A DNA stretch of 64,000 nucleotides from Lingula anatina (GCF_001039355.2 NW_019773625.1:513864-577863), one strand, 5' to 3'; positions 49,451-62,970 are shown, counted from the stretch's first letter. The notes: generated by a model not told the origin, from the sequence alone. Made by a program: numbers and translations.

Positions 49451-50134
49451 CAAGGAAAGATAAATTTGGACCTTTAAATAGAGCATATTCCAAATTTTGC
49501 TAATACTAATAATAAATATAGTAGATGTCTGTCACCCAGCTGATGAATTCATAAATCTCTTTATTACCTCTGAAAAGGAAGGAGTTTACATTGCCATTAT
49601 TTCCTACTGTTTGTACTGTATGTGACAAACGGGGTAAGATATCTCAAATTCTTTTTGTAGATAAAGTTTTCAGGATAAACAGTTTTCAGGACAGATAAAA
49701 GTTATTACGATATTTCAGCTGAATCCGGGTTTTCCAATATCTGTTATTCCTTTCAGTAGTTATTTCTTTCCTTGACAGAGGTGTTTGCTGTTGGACTTCT
49801 CTCTACTTTGTTTTATGAAGAAGCATTCCAGGGCCTGTTTTTATTTTATCAAATTTTTTTTATTATTTATTTTATTTATTTATATTTACAAATCAGTAAT
49901 CCAGATATCGTTTAAAAAAACCCCATTTACTTCCTTTTAGAGACAAGTCAATTGCAGTCCTCAACAAGATCATTAAGTTATCACACAATAAGATAAGATT
50001 AGCACTTTGATACCATACCGACAATATAAAGTACTGCAGCACTGGGTGATGGTGTTTATAAATCACCATTTTAGCAATATGTGTGCATGGCAACATTGGT
50101 ACACAAAGATGTTCACAAATTAGATAAAAACAAA

Positions 50135-50136
<2 letters not shown>

Positions 50137-50207
<71 letters not shown>
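50137..50207. repeat. (AT)n microsatellite
   Basis: About 35 uninterrupted AT units. Confidence 0.97.
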
Positions 50208-50210
<3 letters not shown>

Positions 50211-53200
50211 CTCCCCAACATTAATTTGTTACATATTTTGTTTTTGTGTGAAGATAAATGTAAAAAATTATCAAATTATGACTTCTCAGTTATAATCCCT
50301 GGTGGATATAAGAAATTGTCTAAGTTTATAAATTGAAAAAGGTATGAGATAAATGAGTCTCTAAGTCTAACCAATTTAAGATTATCTTTTCAAGAATATT
50401 AACACACCGAACATTGGGTATTGGCTACGCTGAGTCTTGTGTCTAGACTGATAATTCAGTTTCCAGTTCACTTAGTACAAAAGCCCCTGGTTAGTTTCAG
50501 TGTATATGATATCAGTTTTGCCATCTTGGCTATGAGTGGCAATTGCAATATGTATTTCTTCAGTTTGTTGTCAATGGGGAAGGTGGGGAGAGAGCCCTAG
50601 ACAGAAAAAAATAAGATCAGTGCTGTCATTTTTGTTCCATTTCCTTCTTTTTTTTTTTTTTTTTTTTTTCAAGTTTTATGCTTGATATGACTTTATTGAT
50701 CCATATTATATTCCATTTAGGTATTTAATATACATCACCATTTAGTGTAACCCATTACACAACAAACAATGAAAAACCTATTTCATCAAATTAACTGTAG
50801 CTTTTTTTCTTCATTCACCAGACAAACACAAACTGATTAACAGGTCTGGTGAGATTTTATAGGATTTCTTCATTAGGCCAACATGAGTGTGATTCAGTCC
50901 ACTTCATACAGACCAATGGCCTGGTCAAATCAATACATAATTGTTAAATGTATTGATGACCAATAGTTTGGATGACAGGATGATAGAGTACTATGGTTTA
51001 TGGTCCCATCTCTTAGTAGATTGATTGGAGTTTAGTCATGCAACTTTCAATGATGGTTTAATTATTTATTTTAGATAATTATATCATAATTATGATTTTA
51101 TTCTTTTTTCTAGTCGCTTTAGGCTATAATTACAAGTATATTTTTAAATATAAAAGTTGTATTTGAGCCAATCTGTGCTTTCACCAGATAGGGAAATATG
51201 ACCATTTGATGCAAGAATAACTAAAAACTTTGTCATTTTTAGCATGCATATATATAAATAGCTTGTATCATAAGTGCTTTATGTTTTAACAAAAAGCATT
51301 TATAACTTTATGATTGATACAATTAAATGATTAATAGTCATGTACAGTAAGAGTAAAATTAAAGCTTTTAAGCTGATTTACAAGTATTTGTATATGTATG
51401 TATGTATGTATGTATGTATGCATGTAGACTATAAGCCCTCATGTTTACGTCACGCATAGGAGCTAAATGATACTAGTAAGTGCAAGATTGAGATTCACTA
51501 TATGAAATGTAAGTGCTGCTGTGAAAACTTTTCACCAAGTTAATTTGCCCTGAGGAAAGTGACAAATGATTAAAGGCGAAAAACGATGAGCAAGACAAGG
51601 ATATAATGGAGTCATTCATCTTCCTCAATGGGACAATCTGGTTGTCACAAGACTGGTAGTCACAGTAATGGATACTGTTCTTCCTCAACACAGAGCTGCA
51701 TTCTTCTGGAGACAGATCGGAATTCCTTCTTGACACCTATACCCACTTGAAATATTTTAAATAAATAAAAGTTTTTATCTTCAACTATTACATTGCACTT
51801 GGCACAAGCTGGCTTTTTTTTGGATTTTCATTAAATAGTAAATATATACTAAATTCTTTACTTTGGAAAAATGATACTGATTTTTTTAATTTAGGGAATG
51901 TTATTTGATCACATTGAGAAGAAATGTGACTTGAAAGGTTTGTATTTGACATTTGTTGCTATTAAGACAAGGAGGAAAAAAGATATTTATAGGGTCATAG
52001 TTTTTTGATTAATCAAAATGAAACTGATTTGAATATTACTTAGTCATGGATGCACTTCTCAAATGACTTAAAATTACTTCAGATTATTTTTTTTTTCTGA
52101 AAAAAAGTCTAAGGCCCCCCCCCATTTACTGCATTGCTACTAGACAGGTAATTCCATGATTCAACTTACTTACAGACCTTACAATATTGCGTATCTGTAA
52201 CCAATAGACTAGGCCATTGCTGTACTTGTAAGTGACCACCAAATTGGAGGCAGACCAAAGAATTTGAGTTGTGTCAGAAATAGGAACAGAAAAGCAATTT
52301 TATTATTGCACCAAGTGCAACCTTGGCAAAATAGGATATTATAAAAGAAAATGGGCCAGTGTATGCCCCCCTCCCCCCCCCACACACACACACACACATG
52401 CACACACATTCATGTACATGTATGCATGCGGGTGTGGGCACACACTGACACAAGACAAAAGGTTTACACTTCAGCTGTAGATTGTGAAGAAACGCATCCT
52501 ATCATTGCCACTGCTGTTTTTTCTCCTCAATAAACAAATGCTATAAATTTACAAGGTTTTAAGTTTTGTACACAGCATTACAACTTCCAGTTAAAGGTAA
52601 AACTTATTGAGAACCACAGAATATCTGTATTCAAGGTAAGATATATTCCAGGAATGGAATACAATTCATCAGTATGTGGAATTTTGCCAATATCTCTGGG
52701 GATAATTGAGTTAGTTCATTAGACCTACGTATTGGCTGATAGCCAAGACCAATATAAAGAGTATTTGCCTATTAAAATTAACTACAATAATTTCTTAGGA
52801 TTAATTTCTATTTTGGTGTTAAAGGTCCTGATGTGAAGAAAAATTCATTAAATATGGCACTTTGCAATGTAATGTTACCTTATTTAATGGATGCCAATTA
52901 CAGCTTTACTGCATTTCATAGATGTTTCATTATCTCATTTCAATCACCTACTAGTAATGGCATTTGGCTGGTGGCTATGAGAAAAATGTAAAGGCTGGTT
53001 GATATAAAAAAAACTTAAGTTATCTCTGAAATCTTTCCAAATAATTTGAATTTATTTCCTCTTTAGATATTGAAAGTCATGATGGAAATGCATTGTTTGC
53101 CTTTATGTCTTTCATAATTCACAGTGACACTATTTGATTTATGGTAGATCATGTGTTTTTGCCCTCACACAATACTCCATATAATTCATTGATCAGCCAG

Positions 53201-54171
53201 TTCAAATACCATAGAAGATTATGGAATAAAGAAGCAGCAATTATCAAATTTGATCACAGAGTGTAGTCAGTCTGCAAGCATGTATTGATCATCGAAGATG
53301 AGTCACTGCCCGACATTCTGCAAAAGAGATAGTTATTGAAGGGGTACATAGATCGTATTACGGATAAATACATTTTTTCTTTAAGGTAAAGACTACAATT
53401 GATTGGCAAAAATACCCCTTTAAGCAGATACATTTCTCCCATTACCAAATGTAATTTATTGTGGCAGATCTTTTTATGGGGGGGGGGGTCTGGATCAAAC
53501 CTGTGCAAGCTGGCTTCTTAGCCTCTGTTCTGTAAATATTTTAAAGTTCGATATATTTCACATCAGATGCAATTTAAACAATTCGCATGTTTTGGTATAT
53601 AGTAATATTCAACTGTAAAACTCCAGGTATTGTGATACATACTAAAAAGATGGTCTCTTTTGCAGATAATGTCACTATAAACCTAGGTTTTGATGGATAG
53701 AGGCTGTTACCCAGTGTTTTGTTATGTCACTGAATCCTCCTAGTACACCCACAGTTGAGAGACTAATTTACAAGTTTTGCTAGACTTGATTGATTTTTGT
53801 TCTCATTTGGCACATTCTACATAGTTCAAAACTAATTAGACTGCTTCAAAATCCATAGCCTAATGGACTTTGTTCACCACTCTGTTCTCAGAAATATTCA
53901 CTGAACATGTAGTGTGTAATGTATAATTTAAGTGAAACTTTCATTTGCCATCTGCCTCTTTGTACTAATCAGTTATTTGAATGTCAAATTAAAAAAAAGA
54001 TTGAACCATATATGTATGTGAAAATGTGTTATGTGTAACTTATGTTACAAATGGCACTAATAATGAAAAGAAACAGATGTGTATGGGTGAAAGTTCAAAT
54101 ATTGTGATAAAATCTGTTCATAAATAAGTTTTGACAAATAAAGTGACTGGCAATTTGAACTATTAGATTGA

Positions 54172-54175
<4 letters not shown>

Positions 54176-54223
<48 letters not shown>
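54176..54223. repeat. (CT)n microsatellite
   Basis: About 24 uninterrupted CT units. Confidence 0.97.
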
Positions 54224-54227
<4 letters not shown>

Positions 54228-55449
54228 AGAACATTACAAAATATTTTAGAATAAATTACTTTTCTAGAGCTCATTTATGTACAGTAGGCAAATTGAATAT
54301 TTTGATGAATAACCAACATATCCTTCCCAAACCTGTACTAAAAAAATATCCATTGCCTTGCAAATGAGCAACAAAATTATATTTTCCATGGACATAAATT
54401 AATTCATGTATCTGTCTATCTGAGTATTCCTCTTTTGTACCCAATAATTGAAATTTTTGTTGTTTTATTTGGAAGTACATCACATTAATAATTTTTTTTC
54501 TATCGATCTTTAGTGCGATATTCATAATAAAGTCAGTACGGCATGGTAGGGACATAAAGAGCCGACAGCAGTGGTATCTATTTCAGGAAGATGGCATTTC
54601 TATGAATATCCTGAGCTATGTCTGTGCAAGACAGGTGGGCTGTAGCCTGACACCCACACTAGGAAACTGGGAGGCTCACTTGGGAGAGCAGTCTGTCTTG
54701 GGTAGCCATTCCCCTCTCTGAGCCTCTATGATCATGAGTGGGTGGATGTTGCTGGAGAATGTGAATTTAAGGAGAGCCAGTTAACTTATTTTAGGAAAAA
54801 GAAGCCAGCTTGTGAAAAATTACATATTTATAGTTGTATTTTTGAAAAGTTTTGTCTTAGAACATGAAAGAAATAAAGAGCAAAATGAGAAACAGTAATA
54901 GAAACAGAATCAGGTTATGATGAAGAAACTATATCTCTCACACAGACCATTGTGATTTTTGTTATCAAATCAGAATAATAATTTCATTAAATTACAATAA
55001 ATAACTATAGAAACAGAGATTGCATTTCAAAATATTGATAGATTTTTGAGAAATTCTATTCCTGTCCTGAATACACCTACCGACCTACCACAGTGTGTAG
55101 TGCTGGCTTTAAATGAGAGAGGTAGAGATAATTAAGGGTTAGATCACACCCCTACAGGGAGCCAACTATACAGGTGTCTTGGTGCAGTGTACCCAAATAC
55201 ACCTGTAATGGCAGGCAGCATGCTAGCTTACAGTGCATACTATACAGCAGGTGGGACAGGTTAACATTGGATTTAATATGATATACACCAAAAGGATTTA
55301 ATATTCTTCACTAGTTACATTATACATGGCATGTTTAATAGGGATTTTAGTATTCCTGAGCAGCAACTCGGACTGAAAATGATTTTTGGAGAACAGGTTA
55401 AGAATGTTTAATATTCGTCAACTGTTTCAGTGGATATATATATGTATGT

Positions 55450-55725
55450 AAATACAAATAATATAATATGCTCCTATTGTTTGATGATAGACCATCCCTG
55501 GCAGGGACAGGCAAGCACCAGCTAGACTGCCTGGCTAAATATCCCTACCTTAATATGTTGTGGAGAATGTAAAGTATGGAGGAGTGGGGAGAGAGATCTA
55601 GTGCTGGACAGTGTCTGTGTATGCATATGCAAGTGGCTGTATGTGTGTGTGTGTTTGTGTATGTATGTGCGTGTACACGCATACTCACAGTATAGTAAGT
55701 ACATGGTTAAAAAAGTATGTGCATA
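55450..55725. repeat. 276-bp direct repeat, copy 1
   Basis: Identical by eye to 56860-57135 (constant offset of 1410). It begins AAATACAAATAATATAATAT and ends AAAAAGTATGTGCATA, and includes an imperfect TGTG-rich patch. Both borders are sharp. No coding capacity. Confidence 0.93.
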
Positions 55726-56284
55726 TGAGAGATTGATGAAAGATTTTAATATTCTCAACTGGTTTCACTGGAATTTGGTTTATGGAATATGATATAGACT
55801 GTTGTTACAGTTTATATGCCATACCTTGAAAGCCACCCATATTTCAAACACATATAAGAGCAAGTAAGAAAAGAAGCAGAGGATTGCACATGGTAAGACT
55901 GTGTTTTATTCATATTGACCAGTATTAAGTAGTTCTATTAAAACTCTTTGATATTTTCATATCAGGCCAGGAACAAGGATGACAGAAATATTTTCTCCAG
56001 AAGGTTATGAATTATGGTCCTTTTAATGTGATTCATTATAGGTTTTGTGCATTCAAAGAAATATTGAATCTTAGTTTTAACTAAAAAGATAAAAGATACA
56101 GACATATTTTATCTTGCTTTGATCCATTGCCCTTATGTCAAAGAGATGAGGTTGTCTGATGACAGCCAGTCTGGTTATGTCACCAATCAATACTCCGAAA
56201 CACAGGGTGATATGTCATGTGCATTATGCAGAAATACCTCAGGCATAGCTAGGGTTTTATACCAACCAAATCTAGATAATCAGC

Positions 56285-56735
56285 AGTGCCAAAACAAACA
56301 GCCTACTGTCTTCTTAAGGTTCTGTGAAACTCGGGATGATTTCCATACATCGCATCAACACTGCCAAAACAAATACTGGTAGGCTTCTGTCACCTTTCAG
56401 TAACGTGATACACGGGGTGTATTTTCTCTGTGTATTAAACATTCATGCCACATCAATACTGCCAAAACAAATACTAGGCTACTGTCACCTTTCAGTACTA
56501 TTAGACATGGGGTGCATTCTATATTAAACATGAACACCACAGACCAGTATGACAAATATCATGCCAGTATGGCTGTACAAGAAGATATATGGCTGCTGTC
56601 AACTTATAACCCTATGGGACCCAGGGTGCATTCTCTGTGTATGTATTAAACATACATACCACAAACATGTACCTATGGTTTCTACACACACTTATATCAA
56701 AGCACATCAGCAAGTCACCACTGCCAAAACAAATA
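56285..56735. repeat. Degenerate tandem repeat, unit about 95 bp
   Basis: The block CACTGCCAAAACAAATA recurs near 56284, 56362, 56457 and 56719. Two or three units also share CTGTCACCTTTCAGTA, a GGGGTGCATTCT-type block, and TATTAAACAT followed by ACCACA. Spacing is about 75-120 bp, with heavy divergence. Lies between the two 276-bp direct repeats. Confidence 0.7.
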
Positions 56736-56859
56736 GATCAAGGTTTTAAAAAAATTTCACCCTTTGCCCTTAGTATACTCCAGGGAGCCTAGGGGTGATA
56801 TATGATGCTGAGCAGATCCTGGCCTCTCTACACCTCTGCCATCCCCTAATGAGGCTTGA

Positions 56860-57135
56860 AAATACAAATAATATAATATGCTCCTATTGTTTGATGATAG
56901 ACCATCCCTGGCAGGGACAGGCAAGCACCAGCTAGACTGCCTGGCTAAATATCCCTACCTTAATATGTTGTGGAGAATGTAAAGTATGGAGGAGTGGGGA
57001 GAGAGATCTAGTGCTGGACAGTGTCTGTGTATGCATATGCAAGTGGCTGTATGTGTGTGTGTGTTTGTGTATGTATGTGCGTGTACACGCATACTCACAG
57101 TATAGTAAGTACATGGTTAAAAAAGTATGTGCATA
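56860..57135. repeat. 276-bp direct repeat, copy 2
   Basis: Copy of 55450-55725 at an offset of 1410, with no difference seen. It is followed by (TG)n at 57173-57213 and (GA)n. Confidence 0.93.
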
Positions 57136-57169
57136 CTTGTTTGGGTTTATGTGTGAAAGCCCATATTAA

Positions 57170-57172
<3 letters not shown>

Positions 57173-57226
<54 letters not shown>

Positions 57227-57232
57227 CAGTGA
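57173..57232. repeat. (TG)n then (GA)n microsatellite
   Basis: About 20 TG units to 57213, passing directly into GA units. Confidence 0.95.
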
Positions 57233-57404
57233 ACGTTTATGAGTATATATGTGTGTGTCTTTGTGTGTACAAGTTTGGCAGGTAAAAAATATCATTAACC
57301 AGGGGTAGTGAGACTGCCAAGGCGAGTACCATTATTAAGTGTTGATTAATGAGCTGAAGTAATAAACTCCCTTTGTATGATAAATAGCCAGGGAAAGGAA
57401 CTTA

Positions 57405-57565
57405 GGCTTCGTTCACATGCAATGTCTATTTTCTAAATTCTATTTTCTATTCGCGCTATCTTATGATCACGGTCTGTGCCCTGAATATCCCGCCGCGTAA
57501 TTACTGGCAACGCGAGCCAGTTACTTATAGAATTTAGAAAATAGACATTGCATGTGAATGAAGCC
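57405..57565. mobile_element. Complete Harbinger/Tourist-like MITE, family B copy 2
   Basis: Flanked by TTA on both sides (57402-57404 and 57566-57568), the TWA-type duplication of PIF/Harbinger elements. Terminal inverted repeats of about 38 nt start GGCTTCGTTCACATGCAATG and end GCATGTGAATGAAGCC, with one main mismatch. The 161-bp element has no coding capacity. The interior matches the truncated copy at 24702-24835. Confidence 0.88.
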
Positions 57566-57568
57566 TTA

Positions 57569-59674
57569 ATCTCTGTGTACCATCTTGTGTGTATCATGAC
57601 CTCTTCTTTACACTTCTGAGGGTATTTGCTCTCCGTTTTGAGGGCATTCAGTGTTGTATATGTATATACAGACCTGTGGGTCAAAAAACTAATTCAGTAG
57701 CCCTGTGGTCTTCTGTTTCAGTAGGATGTAATATTAGAACTTATACTGGTTAAAATGTCAGGGTTTTTGGTGACAGTTGCCTGGATAATGTCCACAATTA
57801 ACTTACTAGTACTCTCTGAGAGAGAGCAGTTTATGTCAATAGGTCTGTCTTCTATTGTCTGGGAGGTCAGTGGTTACGTGACATAAACTGATTGAAGTGT
57901 CATCGGATAGGTGACGAGGTTGTCAAAGTATAGGGTTGGTGTCAGCTGTAATGAGCTCATGGCTTGAGGACAGTACTCAGTGAGGACAGTCAAGCAGTGT
58001 CTTTGGGGACTGGATTGATTTGAAGACAATAAATCAGTGCCATATTAGATATTATTGTTCTGTACTGTAGTAGATGTTATGCTAAAGCAGATTGTTTGTA
58101 AATGAAATGAATAACCCAAGTAGTGTATTTCACTTTCCACTTGTGATAATTTCTTGGAATTTTTTTAACAACTGCTGCATGACATAAAATTTCCTGACTA
58201 TAATTACACCAGCAACAGTTTGTTAACATCTCGGTGACATGACTAACAGTAAGTTCTATTTTAAAACGTGCATTTGATAAATAAAGAAAAGGGAAAACAG
58301 TTTTAACCTGATAACAGACCAAGAAAGTAAAGGATATCATATGATTTAGATTAAAATGTTCTTAATATACACATTAGTGCACTGATAAGGAATAAAAAAA
58401 GTTAAACATTGATAAAGTTACTCTAATCTGTATGAAGTCTATAGGAGAAAGTGACAAATAGACGGAAATGGACATAATACTGTGTAAACAAAAGAGAGGA
58501 GTGAAAGAGATTTTTTTTTTTCTTTGTTATCTTAGGCATATTAGGTATTCATTAAGGAAAAGTGTTAAGTGTATTATTGTTTTAACTGTTGTTGAGTAAG
58601 ATAGCTAAAATAAGGGTTAAGATCTGGACCTTTTTGCTTGCCTTTAGGATGTGCATGGGTGCATGCATTAGATCAATAGTGCACCAGTATTTTATACCAT
58701 GTATATGGGTTTGATACGTTATCTATAGATTATTGAAACAACAATTACCATAATCTGTGGCATTCGTTTGCAGCTTTCACAATCAGAGAGTTTTGAGTTG
58801 TGTGGTGATCGACCTCATTCAGGACAAGTTTTTTCAGTCAATGAGAAGATAAACTTTAGTCTGACATATGTTTGTAAACATACGCATAGACTAGTAGGTG
58901 CATAAAATTTTGTGTGAGTAGATAGACTTTTATTGCCAAGTTTTTCATAATTATCATTTTTTCCTTTTATTATATCCAATTTCAGCAAAATTGAGAGTCA
59001 GTTACAGTATAGTTATTTTGTGGAGCCTACTTTATTTATTATTTTATTTTAAAAGAGTAGATCAAGCAAAATGGAAAGATAATATTTGTCAGATATTGAT
59101 ATCAGATTTAATTTCCAGCATGCCATATGAAGCAGTGTGTATGGTCATCCTGGGCACAAGGAGTTGCTACAAATATATTATTATTATGGTATTAATTAGA
59201 AACTGTCAAATCTGATAATACCAAGATTATTAAATTTCACTTCCTCTATCATTATTAAAAAAAGATATAAATTGTTGACAGTTTGTAGCGGAGTCCAGTG
59301 TGTCCACCATTACTGCGATTAAATTTGATCTGGCAAGGCTTAACGACCTGTCAAACTAACCCCTCCCCCTTCTAACATTCCTGACAACTTTTGACCCATC
59401 CTAGGTAGACTGCCGTCTGCTGCAGTTACTGCTTAATGTTAACCAAACAGCGTATAACTGAACAACACATTCTTGGCCTGGATGAGTAAAGCAGTGTGCA
59501 AAGTCTTTGCTGATTCAGAACAAAGTTAACTGGTTTGTTTAATTCTTCTGTGGACATGTAGGGGTAAAGGTGTTATGGTTTTGAAAGAGGAGGACATCAG
59601 TTTCGGGAACCAACTTGTTGTTAAAGAGGGGGGAAAAAGCTTTTTGGAGAACTTTTCTTGAAAGTTTGGAGAAA
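57569..59674. other. Gene-free stretch upstream of candidate exon B
   Basis: I see no supported exon. The last few hundred bases (about 59280-59674), less AT-rich than the surroundings, may be 5' UTR or promoter of the exon at 59675. Confidence 0.5.
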
Positions 59675-59684
59675 ATGGGACAAG
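59675..59684 (+). CDS. Candidate first coding exon B (MGQ-) of the right-hand gene
   Basis: ATG GGA CAA G followed by a strong donor GTAAGGTC, phase 1. It joins in frame both to 62971 (MGQEEGVRFRM...) and to 61499 (MGQGKMSRQ...). Only 10 coding nt, so the evidence is the donor quality, the purine-rich leader and the phase fit. A Gly at position 2 could allow N-myristoylation, but the following residues are not a clear match. Confidence 0.4.
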
Positions 59685-60345
59685 GTAAGGTCGCTGGTTA
59701 TGGAATGTTTTGTTTTTTCTGCAGCTATGTCTTTAACGGTAGTTGTCTTATAAAAATGGAATAAAATGTTCATGGACTTAATGTTATCAAGGTCCTGCAA
59801 ATGTTGAGCATAGTTGATCTGTATTTTGAACTAATAGAGTAGGGTGTTACTTGCCTGTGTAGACCTGTGTGTTTCTGTAAGACTTTTTCTTTGTGACTGT
59901 GCCAAGTTGCAGCCATCTGCATTTTATCTGAATACTGAAAGGTAGGAGTAAGTATTCAGCAATGACGTGGAGCAGTCATTAGATCACATGCACATGCATT
60001 AATTTTCACACATGCAGGTACATTTAGTACATGTAGACAAATTCACTATGCAAAAATTCCACTATTAATCTTTTTGCACAGAAAAAAAGACCAAACGTAA
60101 AAGCATAACAAGATATATTCAGTAGTTTAAAAGGGTTTAATCTTGTAATCAGTTATCTGATCAAATAATTATATGTGAACCTCTTGCTGTTCATAATAAG
60201 TGCTCTAGAAACCAGGAACCTTTGACATGCAGTGAAGATTATACAGATTAATTTGATCAGTAGGATATACCTGAATTATTATTCATTTTGAATAGTATTG
60301 ATGATATGTTAACTTTCACTTTCTAGCATGTTTTGTCTAGTCCGT

Positions 60346-60395
60346 ATAGCATTCTAGTCTGAAATGTATTATTATTTCAGACTAGAATGCTATAC
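60346..60395. repeat. Perfect 21-bp hairpin with partial direct copy
   Basis: 60346-60366 and 60375-60395 are exact inverse copies (TATAGCATTCTAGTCTGAAAT and its complement) around an 8-nt AT-rich loop. A further partial copy, CTAGTCTGAAATGTATTATT, follows at 60396. It may be a slipped replication product or part of a small element. Confidence 0.85.
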
Positions 60396-61498
60396 TAGTC
60401 TGAAATGTATTATTATTTTTAGACTCCTAGAAAATAACCAGTAAAATGTCACAAATACTTTGAATCAGGAATCCTTAAATTTTCATTCATTGATTTAAAA
60501 TATTCAGATCCCAGCAACAGAAAGTTACATCATATTTGTAACAGCTGTGTGTTGGTACTATGACCTTGTACTTGTCTGTATTCTCTGTGGCAGAGTGAGA
60601 GGAATCTTAACACTGTTATTGGTGAAAGTCATGTTAGTGGCTTGGTGGATACTTTACACTGGAACGGCAGGTGTTTGAAAACAGGTGAATGCCATCAAGT
60701 ATCCAGTAGTTACTTGTACTCTCTCTGGAAGGGTTCAAGGAAGACTAGAGAAGGAGCAGCACGCTTCAGATCAAGTGAAAGCTGTACCCTCTCTGGCAGA
60801 GTCTTAGTAAAAGTATATTATGTTGGCAGTATCCTCAAATTTTAGACAATATTTGTCTAGTTATAAAAATGATTTATGGAAATTCCTGTGAGAAAAAGTG
60901 GATCCCTGTGTCCCAGTCTTGGCAGGAAGATTGACTTCCATAGGATTGGGAGGAGCTCAGATGTAAGATGGATTGAAGAAAACTGCTACTTCACAAACTG
61001 CTCCCTGTTATGGAAATGAGTTTGGTGGCTTGCAGTTGGCACAGTGAGGAGGATATTGTCATTTGCTTTGACTGATATTTTATCCCTGATATTGAGGAGC
61101 ATAATTTTCTAGATATGTGTTGCTTACCAACTGCCAACATAATCACAACAGAAAGGTCTCAGAGTTCATGGTTTGAATCTCAAAATAGTTAATTAAGGCC
61201 TTAAGAAATTTCATACAAAAGTATTTTGTCAAGGCAATTTGAGCCTTACTCCAAGAGACATGGAAGGCACTCTGTCAATTGCGTTAGCTGTGATGATGTA
61301 GAATGCTGTCTCAACTGTCACAATCCTATTTACTGTTAACCAATTCAAGGTACTTAAAATGTGGATATGATAAAGATAGACAAATATATCTGTATATCTT
61401 TATTTGGAAGACAATTTTTGCTTACCAGAGAAATTAACCCATGGTTAGATTTTTTTATCATATCTGAACATAAAAATGTGAACTATTATTTTCAACAG

Positions 61499-61596
61499 GT
61501 AAAATGAGTAGACAGGAACTCGCTCACCTGAAAACAAAAATGGCAAGATTGCCAAAAGATGACTTCGTAAAGGTTGTCAGAGATTTACAAAGCTGA
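61499..61596 (+). CDS. Candidate short terminal exon (35-residue product with exon B)
   Basis: TTTTCAACAG precedes GT AAA ATG AGT..., in phase 1 as exons A and B require. The frame stays open for 32 codons (GKMSRQELAHLKTKMARL, then PKDDFVKVVRDLQS) and stops at TGA. The peptide is charged and helical-looking. No downstream donor restores the phase needed by 62971, so it would end the protein: a micro-isoform, an NMD switch or chance. The LPKDDFVK segment loosely resembles the N-terminal LPKEDLIKF of golgin GCC2, but too short to call. Confidence 0.35.
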
Positions 61597-62970
61597 TAAG
61601 ATTAGATTATGTGGGTATATTTTTAGAAATTCTGAGGTATTTTTGACATGATCATTTGTCTAAAATAACTTTTTAACTTGTAAATAACTTAGCAGCAGGT
61701 AAATGAAACGAAGAGGAAATAGTTGTGGCAGAATCTGGCTTCATTTCAGGAACCATCCTTTCAAAAGAATTGCTACACTTAACTCATTTTTCACATGGAA
61801 TATATACAAAATATCTTCTTGAATCTGAAGCCACCTATTGTTTTTTATGTTTGACAGTTGATTAATGCCATTATGTAATAAGTTTATAAGCATGATGACG
61901 ATATTGAGCAATACTTAAAGTAAATGCAATCAAATTCCACTGTCCTTTAAAAAATGGATCATATACAGTCATATAAACTAAAGTATTAACCGTTTCGTCC
62001 ATCCTGCCAAAATATTACGATAAATCAGTCCAGATCAACTGTGCTTTATGAGACAGCCATGTTTTGGGCCCACTGGGGTCTTCATCTAATCTAGTCACTG
62101 GATGAGTCAAGTTAGACTCAATTTTCTTTTTAGACAATCTTACCTGAAGATGCCAGTGGGTTATGTGTTTGAATGCAGTCATAAATTCTGTGCTTGGACA
62201 CTCCTGCTGTGGTTGCATTATGACTGAAATGTATTACACAACCTTATCACTACTTCAGCACATGGACTCAAGCTATTTTAAGCTCTTTTTTTTTCAGTTT
62301 GGCTGTCCTCCAGTATGGGCTAAAAATATATAGGATGGAGAGGTTCCATAACTGAACCATAGCTCTCTGTTTTGAACCCTGCTGTTTTATTGCATTTTTG
62401 TTGAGTTTAGTTTGAAATTTTGGCAAATGGGGGAAGGGGGAGAACAAGACTATTCACCTACATACCTCATAGCCTTCTTTCACTTTTAGACACTTTGACT
62501 ATGTGAATGTTTTTTAACATCTGTAATTGCTTCATTTCTTACTTCCTAAACCTGTTAAATTCTAGACCCAGACATAATTTTTCACTATTTATACACACAC
62601 AAGTTAAAAAACCGCCAAATCATGACTTGGGTTCTTCTTTGGAAAAAAAACTTTTTCTTAGAATTAAATCATTTAAAGTGTTCATATCATGAATTACAGC
62701 TTATATGTATATATAAAAGAAAGAACTGTGTGCACCATTCATTTAAGTCGTTATGAAGAAATATTTATACATCATTATACAAAAGCAGGAATTAAGATTT
62801 TCTGTATGTAAGTTGTGTAAGTAGAAAAAGTTAAGTTCTCAAAAAATTGAAGGCACACCTATTGTAATTTTGAAATTTGTTTATTTCAATGCCTGATCTT
62901 CTTTCAAAAAAAAAAAAAAAATGGGGGGTAAAGGCTAAATAAAGTAATTTTCCTTATTTGTCTATTCAAG

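Larger units (their letters stand above)
48346..55449. other. Gene-free stretch with microsatellites
   Basis: No exon with credible splice sites or protein similarity was found. It holds a poly-T run at 49413-49448, (AT)n at 50137-50207, a poly-T at 50647-50669, GTAT repeats near 51395-51420, a C-rich and (CA)n patch at 52365-52400, and (CT)n at 54176-54223. If exon A is real, all of this is first-intron sequence. Confidence 0.6.

Noticed and set aside
54590-54800. Possible SRCR-domain fragment (VCARQVGC then HEWVDVAGECEF)
   Set aside because: The pieces lie in different frames with an intervening stop, no splice sites link them and key cysteines are not aligned. At best it is a decayed pseudo-exon.
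55450-57135. LTR retrotransposon with 276-bp LTRs
   Set aside because: No TG..CA termini, no primer-binding site or polypurine tract, and no gag or pol remnants in the 1.1 kb between the copies.
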